DNA of 64,000 nucleotides from Comamonas sp. B21-038 (GTDB lineage: Bacteria; Pseudomonadota; Gammaproteobacteria; Burkholderiales; Burkholderiaceae_C). A program made the position numbers and the translations under genes. The stretch covers positions 1,488,001 to 1,552,000 of the forward strand of contig NZ_CP092462.1 in assembly GCF_022387135.1 (NCBI RefSeq), given 5' to 3'. Shown one piece after another: positions 20,321 to 28,661 of this stretch (the first letter of the stretch is position 1; every line of letters starts with the position of its first letter). Under the pieces are notes generated by a model that was not told the DNA's origin, searched no databases, and saw nothing but the letters and a program-made list of their open reading frames with translations.

Positions 20321-21310
20321 TTATCGCCCTCCAATGGATGACAGGGAGCGGATCACCGCCGTAAAGCCGGGGCCTGCGGTGATCACAATCAATGCAGGGA
20401 GCAAGGTCAGCACCATCACGCCGGTCATCTTGACGGTGATGGTGCCGATCTTTTCCTTGAAACTGGCCTGGCGCTTTTCACGCAGCCGCAGGCTGAACTC
20501 GCGCAACGGCTCCTGCACGGCGCCGCCATGCCGGTCCACCTGTACCAGCAGGTTGACCACGGCACTCATGTCGTCATCGGCCCCCAGCATGGCCAGGCGC
20601 TGCAGCGACTGCTCGCGTGTGCGGCCCGAACTGTAGAGCCGGTTGGCCAGGCCCAGCTCGGCGCTCAGCACCCGCAGCACGCTGCCAAACTCGGTCGCCA
20701 GAATGTGCAGGCTCTGGTCAATGCTCAGGCCCACACCTTGCAGCAGGCGCAGCAGGTCCACAAACAGCGGCAGCTCCTCGACCACCTGCTTGCGCCGGTT
20801 ATTGGCCTTGGAGCGCAGAATCCACTTGGGCAGCATCAGGCCCAGGCTGAACGCTGCAAAGCCATAGAACACGGCCATCCTGCCCTGGGGCTCAAAAAAC
20901 AGCAGCGCCAAGGCCGGCAACGCCAGGCACAGGACTGTGCGGCTCACCACAAAGGTGAGGCCGCCGCGTGCCATCTCGATGCCTGCCTGCTCCATCAGCT
21001 TGCGGTCTTCGTCGGCAAACAATGCCTTGGCAAGCCCCGTGTCCAGCCAGGCGGGAGGCTTGAGGCGCTCAATCACCTGCTGGGCCGCTTCTTGCTCGCT
21101 CTGCGATGCGGAACTGGGCAGGGGCTGCAGGCCGGGCATCGGAAAAGGCTGGATCACTGCCGCTGCGGTTTCGCGCTGGCGCAGCAGTTGTGCGACACGC
21201 TGCTCGGTGCGTGCGGCGCGGTGCTGGCGCAGCAGCAGTCTGCCGGCGAGCATCAGCAGACCCAGTGCAGCGAGCGCCAGACTGGCGATCCACAGTTGAG
21301 CGGCGGTCAT
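20321..21310 (-). CDS. tadC: Tad pilus inner-membrane platform protein TadC
   Basis: A protein of 329 residues of the type II secretion F (GspF) family. It has an N-terminal membrane helix, two central helices (VSRTVLCLALPALALLFFEP, MAVFYGFAAFSLGLMLP), a cytosolic GspF domain with LPLFVDLLRLLQGVGLSIDQSL and VNLLVQVDRHGGAVQEPLREF, and a C-terminal helix. With TadB it forms the platform on which the TadA ATPase acts. I chose the ATG at MTAAQLW with GGAG upstream; the open frame extends further but encodes nothing TadC-like. Confidence 0.92.
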   Translation of the reverse strand: MTAAQLWIASLALAALGLLMLAGRLLLRQHRAARTEQRVAQLLRQRETAAAVIQPFPMPGLQPLPSSASQSEQEAAQQVIERLKPPAWLDTGLAKALFADEDRKLMEQAGIEMARGGLTFVVSRTVLCLALPALALLFFEPQGRMAVFYGFAAFSLGLMLPKWILRSKANNRRKQVVEELPLFVDLLRLLQGVGLSIDQSLHILATEFGSVLRVLSAELGLANRLYSSGRTREQSLQRLAMLGADDDMSAVVNLLVQVDRHGGAVQEPLREFSLRLREKRQASFKEKIGTITVKMTGVMVLTLLPALIVITAGPGFTAVIRSLSSIGGR

Positions 21311-21399
21311 GGGCGCTCCTCTGCGCTGCAGGCGTGCGCTGACAGTGATGCACCATAGGGGCGTTGAAGGCGTCTGGATCGGAACATCTTTGGCCCTCC

Positions 21400-22380
21400 T
21401 TATTTCAGGCGTGCCAGCCGATACAGCAGGAAGGAGCCAAATACTTCCAGGCCTGCGGCTATAAAGATCATTTTTTGGCCGGTACCGTCCTGCCACAGCC
21501 GCATAAAGTAGCCCTGGTTGAGCAGCATGATCAAGGTGCCCACAACAAGGGGCAGCAAGGCCAGGATCCAGGCCGACAGGCGCACTTCGGTGGAAAGGGA
21601 ATGGAGCTCGCGCTCCGCCGATTGGCGGTCGCGGATATAGGCCGATACGCGCTCCAGCACCTGGTCCACCCGGCCGCCATAGCGTGTGCTCATGCGGAAC
21701 ACGGCGGCGAGCAGGCCAAACTCGGGCAGTTTCCAGGTGCGCTCCAGCTGCGTCATCGCCTGGCCCAGGTCGGGCGAGACGCTGAGCGAGGCATTGACAT
21801 GCTGCAAGGCGCTGCCCAGCGGCTCGGGCACATTGCCGCTGGCAAACTGGAAGGCCGCGTGGGGCGAGTTGCCGATGGAGATCAGGCGCACCATATTGTC
21901 CAGAAAGCCGGGCAGCAGCGAGAGCATCTTGGCGCGGCGCTTGCTCACCCGGTGCCAGATGCCAAACCAGGTCAGCAATGCATAGACCCCCAGCACCATC
22001 ATTCCCAGCAAGGCGCCTGCTTGCAGTGCAACCACAAATGCGAGTACCAGGCCCAGCCCGGCGATCATCACCATGCCACGCGGGCTGATGCCCCAGGCAC
22101 CATAGCCCAGGCGGTCATACAGCCACTGCCGTGCTGACGTCGAGCTGCCGGGTGCGCCCGGCAAGGCTGTGGAGGCGCGCGGCTCGGCCACCATGCCAGG
22201 CATCGGTGCTGCCGCAACGCTGGCCATCAGGTCGCGCTGGATATCGCGGCTGCGCTGCAGATGGCCGGTAATCGATTGCCGCGCCTGCTGCTGGCGCGCA
22301 CGGGAGAACAGCCACAGCGCCAGGGCCAGCAGCGCGCAGGCGAGGGCGGCGATGACCAGGACGGCGGGGTGGATGTTCAT
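21400..22380 (-). CDS. tadB: Tad pilus inner-membrane platform protein TadB
   Basis: A protein of 326 residues of the GspF family. It has an N-terminal helix (VLVIAALACALLALALWLF), a long hydrophobic hairpin (residues about 103-145), a cytosolic domain with LLPGFLDNMVRLISIGNSPHAAF and FRMSTRYGGRVDQVLERVSAYI, and C-terminal helices. It partners TadC. Its ATG overlaps the tadA stop (ATGA). The 89-bp gap to tadC holds no gene. Confidence 0.92.
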   Translation of the reverse strand: MNIHPAVLVIAALACALLALALWLFSRARQQQARQSITGHLQRSRDIQRDLMASVAAAPMPGMVAEPRASTALPGAPGSSTSARQWLYDRLGYGAWGISPRGMVMIAGLGLVLAFVVALQAGALLGMMVLGVYALLTWFGIWHRVSKRRAKMLSLLPGFLDNMVRLISIGNSPHAAFQFASGNVPEPLGSALQHVNASLSVSPDLGQAMTQLERTWKLPEFGLLAAVFRMSTRYGGRVDQVLERVSAYIRDRQSAERELHSLSTEVRLSAWILALLPLVVGTLIMLLNQGYFMRLWQDGTGQKMIFIAAGLEVFGSFLLYRLARLK

Positions 22381-23702
22381 CGTGGCCCTCCGCTGCTGCC
22401 GGGCTGCTGCTGGGCGCGCCACCAGGCCAGCAATTTGGGGGAATGGGGGGAGATGCCCATGGACACCCATTGGTCCTGCTCCTGGCCATCGGGCCCGATC
22501 TGGGCCTCGTAGCGGTAGAGTTCCTGGGTGGAGATCATGTTGTCCGTCATGCCGGTCACCTCGGTCAGCGACAACAGGCGCCGGCGGCCATTGGAGAGGC
22601 GGCCGATCTGCACGATGAAGTCCACCGCATTGGCAATCTGGCGGCGCAGGCTCACTTCGCTGCCCTGAAAGCCGGCAAAACCCGCCAGCATCTCGGCGCG
22701 GTAGAGGCATTCGCGGGGCGAGCTGGCATGGATGGTGCCCATGGAGCCATCGTGGCCGGTGTTCATCGCCTGGAGCAACTCCAGCACTTCGCCACTGCGC
22801 ACCTCGCCGACGATGATGCGGTCGGGCCGCATGCGCAGGCTGTTGACCAGCAGGTCGCGGATGCTCACATGGCCCGAGCCATCAAAGCTGCCCGGCCGGC
22901 TCTCCAGCCGCACCACATGGCTGTGGTTGAGGGCCAGCTCGGCGGTGTCCTCAATGGTCACGATGCGCTCGTTGCTGGGGATAAAGCTGGCCAACGCATT
23001 GAGCAAGGAGGTCTTACCCGAGCTGGTGCCGCCGCTCACCAGAATGTTGCAGCGGGCCTTCACCGCCATCTCCAGAATGCGGCAGATGTCTTCGCTAAAG
23101 CTCCCCAGCTGCACCAGGTCCTTGGGCGTCAGCGGATCCTTGCGGAACTTGCGGATCGAGACCGTGGGGCCGTCGATGGCCAGCGGGCCGATGATCACAT
23201 TGATACGGCCACCATCAGGCAGGCGGGCATCGACCATGGGGCTGGATTCATCGAGCCGCCGGCCCAGCGGCGCCAGAATGCGCCGCACGATGCGCAGCAC
23301 ATGCTCGTCGTCCTTGAAATGCGAGGCCTCGCGCTCGAGCATGCCGCCGCGCGAGACATAGAGATCCCGGTAGCCGTTGATGAGGATGTCCTCGACCCTC
23401 GGGTCTTCGAGGAGCGGCTGCAGCGGGCCCAGGCCGGTCAGTTCGCGGCTGAGCGCCTCGCCCACCTGGCGGGCCTCTTGCTCATTGACCGGCACCGCAT
23501 GCAGGCGGATAAAGCTGTCGAGCTCGAGCTTCACAAACTGCGCAATTGCCGCCTGCGACCAGCGGCCAAACTCCGCCCCCAGTTCCTCGATGCGGCTGAG
23601 CAAATGCTCATAGGCATGGTTCTTCAGATCGGCGAGCAGCTGGGCATGCTGCAAGCTGTCGCTGGTAGCGGTGGCGGCGTTGGTGTAGTCCGGGGTGGTC
23701 AT
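22377..23702 (-). CDS. tadA: Tad pilus assembly ATPase TadA/CpaF
   Basis: Secretion ATPase of 441 residues that powers Flp pilus assembly. Motifs include the N-terminal domain with RDLYVSRGGMLER, Walker A GGTSSGKTSLLNAL near residue 230, the Asp box IEDTAEL, Walker B region RPDRIIVGEVRSGEVLELLQAMNTGHDGSMGTIHA, and His box residues. The length is normal. It lies between tadZ and tadB with overlapping or very short gaps, so the genes are co-transcribed. Confidence 0.96.
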   Translation of the reverse strand: MTTPDYTNAATATSDSLQHAQLLADLKNHAYEHLLSRIEELGAEFGRWSQAAIAQFVKLELDSFIRLHAVPVNEQEARQVGEALSRELTGLGPLQPLLEDPRVEDILINGYRDLYVSRGGMLEREASHFKDDEHVLRIVRRILAPLGRRLDESSPMVDARLPDGGRINVIIGPLAIDGPTVSIRKFRKDPLTPKDLVQLGSFSEDICRILEMAVKARCNILVSGGTSSGKTSLLNALASFIPSNERIVTIEDTAELALNHSHVVRLESRPGSFDGSGHVSIRDLLVNSLRMRPDRIIVGEVRSGEVLELLQAMNTGHDGSMGTIHASSPRECLYRAEMLAGFAGFQGSEVSLRRQIANAVDFIVQIGRLSNGRRRLLSLTEVTGMTDNMISTQELYRYEAQIGPDGQEQDQWVSMGISPHSPKLLAWWRAQQQPGSSGGPR

Positions 23703-23710
23703 GGTCGTGT

Positions 23711-25162
23711 TCAGTGGCCGCGCAGGCGCTGGAGAAGGGTTTGCAAGGGGCCTGCCGCACTGCTGCGGTGGCCCGGGCGCTGTGGGTGGTGCTCGGCCAG
23801 CAGCTGATCAGCCAGCTGGGCGACGGCCTTCACATAGGGTTCGCTGCGGCGCTGCGCCGGCAGCAACTGGCCACGGTTAACCTCCTGCATCAGCGGTCGG
23901 CGGCGCTCCGGAATGCGGCCCAGCAGTGGCAATTGCAACTGCGCCGCCATGTGGGTGGCCGCCAGCTCCAGGCGGCTGTCATGGCGGTTCACAAGCAGTT
24001 CGATGCGATCGGCTGCAACGCCCATGGCCTGCAGCTGCTGCAGCAGCTCGGCCGTCCAGACCACACTGGCCACGCTCTGGTCGCAAACCAGCCACACCTC
24101 ACTGGCCTGCGGCAGGACCTCGGCCATTACTGGCACCGGAGTGTCAGCGCCCAGGTCCAGCACCAGGTGCTCAAAGTACTGGCCCAGGCGCTGGACCAGC
24201 GCGTCAATCTCTCCGGCCACTGGCGGCGTGGCATGGCGGGGCATGGTCAGCAGCCGCAGGCCGCTCGGGTGGCGCGACAGCGCACTGGCCGCCATGCGCT
24301 TGTCCAGGCGGCGCTGCTGGCTGAGCGCATCGGCCAGGCTGAACTCGCCCGGGGTGTTGAGGTAGATGGCGCAGTCCCCGCCCGAGCTCCCCATGTCCAG
24401 CAACAAGGTGTGCAAGCTTTGCGCATCGGCCGCATGGCTGGCGGGCGCTGTGGCTTTGGCCCCATGGGCCGGACTCAGGCCTTCTTGCAGTTGCCAGGCC
24501 AGGTGCGATGCGAGCAGGCTGCAGCCCAGGCCGGCGCGGGCCGAGAGCAGCGCGGTGATCGGGGCGGAGTCCGCGCGGCGGTGGTCAACGGCGGCGGGGC
24601 GTGCCAGCAACTGGCTGACCACGCGCTGGGCCGGCTCCAGCGGCGCATCCAGATCCAGAAAATCCTGTACGCCCGCGCGCAGCGCGGCCAGCAGGCATGG
24701 GGCTTCCTGCGCATGCCCGATTGCCAGGCGAGGGATATGCGGGAATGCCTGCTGCAGTTGCGCCACCAGCGCCGTAGCGGCATCGACATTGGCGCCATCA
24801 AACTGCACCAGCACGGCATGGGGCTGCAGCTGCCGCACTTGCTCGGCTACCGTGTACAGGCTTGGGGCAACATGGGGCTGGGTGCCGCCCAGCAGTCGCT
24901 GCATCCAGACCAGCGCCAGTGCGCCTTGCGGCGCGGGCGCTTGCACCAGAAGCAGTGGCACCGTGGCGGCGCTGTCGACCGTGTGGTCGGCATGCGCCGG
25001 TACCTGTGTCAGCGAGGGAGGCACGGCGCGCAACGCGGGGCGCTCGCTGGCATCTGCCGGCGCAGGCCGTGCCTGGACGGGCCGTGGCGTCAGCAGGTCG
25101 GCCAGCGAGGGGCTCTCGGGCGCGGGGCCTGCGCTGTGGGGGGCGAGAGAGTCCTTGTTCAT
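23711..25162 (-). CDS. tadZ: TadZ/CpaE-like pilus localisation ATPase
   Basis: A protein of 483 residues. An N-terminal Pro/Ala-rich stretch is followed by an atypical receiver domain (AVLVQFDGANVDAATALVAQLQ) and a MinD/ParA-type domain. The P-loop position reads SARAGLGCSLLASHLAW, lacking the Lys pair of a normal deviant Walker A (KGGxGxTT). Later motifs are VLDLGADTPVPV and LLVNRHDSR. TadZ proteins mark the cell pole for Tad assembly and often have degenerate ATPase sites. I chose the ATG 4 nt after the secretin stop. Confidence 0.88.
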   Translation of the reverse strand: MNKDSLAPHSAGPAPESPSLADLLTPRPVQARPAPADASERPALRAVPPSLTQVPAHADHTVDSAATVPLLLVQAPAPQGALALVWMQRLLGGTQPHVAPSLYTVAEQVRQLQPHAVLVQFDGANVDAATALVAQLQQAFPHIPRLAIGHAQEAPCLLAALRAGVQDFLDLDAPLEPAQRVVSQLLARPAAVDHRRADSAPITALLSARAGLGCSLLASHLAWQLQEGLSPAHGAKATAPASHAADAQSLHTLLLDMGSSGGDCAIYLNTPGEFSLADALSQQRRLDKRMAASALSRHPSGLRLLTMPRHATPPVAGEIDALVQRLGQYFEHLVLDLGADTPVPVMAEVLPQASEVWLVCDQSVASVVWTAELLQQLQAMGVAADRIELLVNRHDSRLELAATHMAAQLQLPLLGRIPERRRPLMQEVNRGQLLPAQRRSEPYVKAVAQLADQLLAEHHPQRPGHRSSAAGPLQTLLQRLRGH

Positions 25163-25166
25163 GGCA

Positions 25167-26564
25167 TCAGTACGAAAAGCCGGGCAGGGGCGAGTCGGCA
25201 TAGGGCGCACCCACGGCATAGGGCGCCCAGACGCGGCCAGCATTGGGCAGTTCCTGCGGCGCACCAGGCAGCAGGGCCTCCAGATTGGTGCCTGCCGGCA
25301 AAGGTTGCACCAGGCGTGGCGTGACGATGATCACCAGCTCGGTCTCTTCCTGGGAGTAATCCAGATTCTTGAAGAAGGTGCCCAGGATGGGTAGGTCACC
25401 GAGCAGCGGCACCTTTTTGACGTTGGACAGGGTCGAGCGGCTGACCAGCCCGCCAATGACAAAGCTTTCGCCGTCCGCCAGCTCGACAAAGGTGTCGGCC
25501 CGGCGGGTGCGCAGCGCGGGCACCGAGATATCGTTGATGGTGACGCCCTGGGTGTAGTCCAGGTCGCTGGCCTCGGGCGCCACCTTCAGGGCGATGCGCT
25601 CATTCGACAGAATGGTCGGTGTCAGCTGCAGCTTGACGCCAAACTCCTTGTACTGGATGGAAATGCTGTTGCTGCCGCCGCTGGGCACCGGAATGGGGAT
25701 TTCGCCACCCGCCAGAAAGCTCGCGGTCTGGCCGCTATGGGCCACCAAGGTGGGCTTGGCCAGCACGCGCGCCAGGCCATTGCCTTCCAAAAAGCCCAAT
25801 TGCGCGGTAATGCCCCGGCCGCTGAAGGCGCGGCCAAAGCCGAGCACCAGGTTCATCGCACTGGCAATGGCCGAGGTGCCGTTGTCGCCGCCGTTACCAT
25901 TACCACTGCCGCCGTTGGACGAGCCACTGCTGCTGCCATTGCTGCCAGGGGTGTAGACCCCGAACTGGAAGCCATGGTCATTGGCGCCACCGCTGTTGAG
26001 CTGCACGCCCGCACGCCGCATGGCCGATTTCTTGAACTCCACCACCTGTACATCCACCTGCACGGTATTGCTGCGCACGTCCACCTTGGACAGGTCGGCC
26101 AATGGCGTGCCTTTGGGGGCCAGGGCGGCCAGTTCCGACGCGGCACGCGCATGCTCGGGGAGGGACTGCAGGCGGCGCTCCAGCAAAAGGCGCGGGCCGC
26201 TGACCACGATGCTCCAGGTCTGCGGTTCGCCCTGCGTAGGCCAGACCATCAAGGTCGTGCTGCCAGCGGCCTTGGGGGTCAGCAGCAGCTCGGCATGGCG
26301 GGTGGGGCGCTGGCCTGCTGCCTTGCCGGCGGCGGGCTTGCCGGTCTGGGGCAGTTCGCCCAGCACCTGCACATCCAGCACCGCAGGGTCGCCAATGGCG
26401 ATGCGTGCAATGGCGATACCGGGTTTGAACAGCTGCTGCTGGCCTTGCACAAGTGCCAGGGGCTGCACATTCATGGCAGCGGGGGCCACCGTTTGGGCCT
26501 GCACGGCCAAGGTGGCGGCCAGCAGGGGCAGCCAGGCGGCGGATGCGAGTGCAGTGGTTCTCAT
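25167..26564 (-). CDS. rcpA: Tad pilus outer-membrane secretin RcpA/CpaC
   Basis: A protein of 465 residues with a signal peptide (residues 1-23). The N-terminal domain has GIAIARIAIGDPAVLDVQVLG and the RLQSLPEH region. The C-terminal secretin domain includes VEFKKSAMRRAGVQL, FLAGGEIPIPVPSG, FGVKLQLTPTIL and VPLLGDLPILGTFFKN, and ends in VIIVTPRLVQPL, all usual for CpaC. It forms the pilus exit pore. A Gly/Ser/Asn-rich loop at about residues 210-236 is low-complexity. Confidence 0.95.
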   Translation of the reverse strand: MRTTALASAAWLPLLAATLAVQAQTVAPAAMNVQPLALVQGQQQLFKPGIAIARIAIGDPAVLDVQVLGELPQTGKPAAGKAAGQRPTRHAELLLTPKAAGSTTLMVWPTQGEPQTWSIVVSGPRLLLERRLQSLPEHARAASELAALAPKGTPLADLSKVDVRSNTVQVDVQVVEFKKSAMRRAGVQLNSGGANDHGFQFGVYTPGSNGSSSGSSNGGSGNGNGGDNGTSAIASAMNLVLGFGRAFSGRGITAQLGFLEGNGLARVLAKPTLVAHSGQTASFLAGGEIPIPVPSGGSNSISIQYKEFGVKLQLTPTILSNERIALKVAPEASDLDYTQGVTINDISVPALRTRRADTFVELADGESFVIGGLVSRSTLSNVKKVPLLGDLPILGTFFKNLDYSQEETELVIIVTPRLVQPLPAGTNLEALLPGAPQELPNAGRVWAPYAVGAPYADSPLPGFSY

Positions 26565-26663
26565 AGTCGTTTCCCTCGTCTGTCTCGTTCTGGTTCCGGG
26601 CCTTGCGGGCCCGTGTGCGCCTGTGCTGGCGCGGACGGCCGGGGCTGACAACCCCGGTCGCCC

Positions 26664-27704
26664 TCAATAACGTACGGTCTGCGCGCTGGCGCCCTGGTAG
26701 ACCTCTACCGTGCGCAGCGGTACGGCCGGGGCAGCAGGTGCCGCAGGCGCCTTGGCCTGCGTGACGGCGGCGGGGCGGCGCACCGGTTTGCTGTCGGCGC
26801 CCGTTGCCAGGTCCTTGAAGCGCAGGCCGGCAAAGGAGCGGTCCATGTCCTGCAATTGCTCGCCCTTGGCCAGCTTGCCCGCTACCGGCTGCAGCACGGT
26901 AGGCAGCGCGGCAAACAGCGCCGGGTCGGGCACACGGCTGTCATCAGGGTGGCGCAGCGCCAGGCTCAGCTGGCCGTATTTCTCGGCCAGGGTCAGGCGC
27001 TCGACATCCTGCAAAGGTACGGCCAGCACGGCGGTGGCTGCGTTGCGCGCCGCCTGGGCATCTTGCGTATTGCGCCGGGCCGCATTGGCGCTGCTGCCGG
27101 TCTTGGCGGCCTCTTGCTCCTCCTGCTGGCGCTGGGCCAGGGTGAGCGGTGGGTTTTCCACACTGGCTGCGCCATAGGCCAGCACACGGGTGCGCGCCAG
27201 CAGCAGCCGGGTCTGGCTGTCCACCTCCGCGGCGTCGGACTTGCCATCCAAGGTAAAGAACACATCGACAAAATCGCCAGGCCGCACATGGTGGCCAGCG
27301 GCCATGGCCTCACGGATACCGACGGACACCGCGCGTTGACCGGGTTCGACCTGCAATGCCAAACCGCTGATCAACTGCTGTTCAAACAGGGGTGCATCAG
27401 GCACCAGAGCCATCGTGGTGGTGCGGCCCAGTAGTGCATCGGTCGTCGAGAAACTGGATGCTACCGCCACCGGCAACTGCGCGATCTTGATATCGTCGGC
27501 TACCAGGCGCTGGCCTGCGGCAATGGGTTTGGCTGCTACCACGACTGCGTGGGTAGGGGCAGGTTGGCTGGCGGAGGTGCCGCTGGCCTCGGTTACGGGT
27601 GCCACGGGCCGATTGGCCGTCTGGCGGCCCAGCATCAAGGCGCCCAGGCCCAGGGCCAAGGCCAGTACCAGCAGCAGGCCGGCAAGTATCTTGGTGAGGT
27701 TCAT
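26664..27704 (-). CDS. rcpC: Tad pilus assembly protein RcpC/CpaB
   Basis: A protein of 346 residues. It has an N-terminal membrane anchor (ILAGLLLVLALALGLGALML), then a SAF domain (HAVVVAAKPIAAGQRLVADDIKIAQLPV), then the CpaB core with GQRAVSVGIREAMAAGHHVRPGDFVDVFFTL, as in the family. It acts in the periplasm, probably contacting peptidoglycan and the secretin. The ATG is chosen by AGGAG upstream. The gene lies 99 bp before rcpA. Confidence 0.92.
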   Translation of the reverse strand: MNLTKILAGLLLVLALALGLGALMLGRQTANRPVAPVTEASGTSASQPAPTHAVVVAAKPIAAGQRLVADDIKIAQLPVAVASSFSTTDALLGRTTTMALVPDAPLFEQQLISGLALQVEPGQRAVSVGIREAMAAGHHVRPGDFVDVFFTLDGKSDAAEVDSQTRLLLARTRVLAYGAASVENPPLTLAQRQQEEQEAAKTGSSANAARRNTQDAQAARNAATAVLAVPLQDVERLTLAEKYGQLSLALRHPDDSRVPDPALFAALPTVLQPVAGKLAKGEQLQDMDRSFAGLRFKDLATGADSKPVRRPAAVTQAKAPAAPAAPAVPLRTVEVYQGASAQTVRY

Positions 27705-27829
27705 GGTCGGAGGCTCCTGGAGGTTGAACACGGCATATGCTTTGCTGTCGCGGCAGCGCATGCGGCCCAGGAGGCGACAGCAAAGCACATGGAAAGTAGA
27801 GGTGGATAGAGGTGCATGTCAGCAGTCCT

Positions 27830-28384
27830 TCAACCCTGGAAAGGAACGGAGTTGCGCATCATCAGCACGATCGCCACCAGAGCCATATAGCCCGCATAGG
27901 GAATGCTGCGGTGGGGGCCACGAGACCGGTCGTTGGCAGGGGCATCTGCACCCGCTGCCAGCACGGGCTGCAGCATTGGCAGCCTGGCCAGCAGCAGCGC
28001 GCCTTGGGGGCTGCGCAGCAGGATGCGGCATCCCAATACGACCATGCTGTGCAGACCGGCAAGCAGACTTGCACCCAGCCAGATGGCCAGAAGATAGGGG
28101 GACAGTCCAAACCACAGCCCAGCCACCGCCGCAAACTTGACATCCCCGGCCCCCATCCAACGGATGGCGTACAGGGGAAGCAGGGCGGCAAAGGCCACTG
28201 CCATCCCCGCCAGGCCTTGCCAGGCCAGCATGTCGAACGGTTGCGCACCTCCGAACAGTGCTGCCAGACCTGTAGCCAGGCCCAGCAGCACCATCCAGTT
28301 GCGCACCTTGCGGCTGCGCAGGTCCATGACTGCTATGGCGACAAGCCACAGCAGCAGGATCCAGGTGAAGGCAGTGGTGGCCAC
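27830..28384 (-). CDS. tadV: Prepilin peptidase TadV/CpaA
   Basis: Membrane protease of 184 residues that cleaves Flp and TadE-type prepilins. The two catalytic Asp motifs are present: D21 in VMDLRSRKVRNW and GAGDVKFAAVAGLW. The start is a GTG; the preceding helix is needed for the normal fold, so I keep it although no strong ribosome site is seen. It lies directly downstream of the flp pilin gene. Confidence 0.92.
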   Translation of the reverse strand: MATTAFTWILLLWLVAIAVMDLRSRKVRNWMVLLGLATGLAALFGGAQPFDMLAWQGLAGMAVAFAALLPLYAIRWMGAGDVKFAAVAGLWFGLSPYLLAIWLGASLLAGLHSMVVLGCRILLRSPQGALLLARLPMLQPVLAAGADAPANDRSRGPHRSIPYAGYMALVAIVLMMRNSVPFQG

Positions 28385-28394
28385 GGCGAGGCGA

Positions 28395-28580
28395 TCAGGG
28401 AGCTGCGGTGCCGGAAGCGGTCAGGGCAGTACCAATTTTTTCGAAGACCACTTTCAGCTTGGTACCGATATCGGTCAACGCCACCAGCAGACCGACCGCA
28501 ATCAGCCCCGCAATCAACCCATACTCAATGGCGGTCGCGCCTTCTTCATCGTTCCAGAAGTTCTTGATGATGTTGGTCAT
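28395..28580 (-). CDS. flp: Flp-type major pilin
   Basis: A protein of 61 residues. It has a short leader MTNIIKNFWNDEEG, then ATAIEYGLIAGLIAVGLLVAL, the Flp signature with the conserved Glu and Tyr after the Gly cleavage site, and a short Ala/Thr-rich tail. GGAGAG lies 6 nt before the ATG. A start four codons earlier is possible. It is the substrate of TadV and the first gene of the tad run, about 80 bp after the TolC gene of the type I secretion operon. Confidence 0.95.
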   Translation of the reverse strand: MTNIIKNFWNDEEGATAIEYGLIAGLIAVGLLVALTDIGTKLKVVFEKIGTALTASGTAAP

Positions 28581-28661
28581 GATGCTCTCCATTTACATAG
28601 CCCAGCTGAAAAACAGTGGCAGGCGTGGGCAAGCGCCTGTCGCTGTGGAAACCCGTACCTC

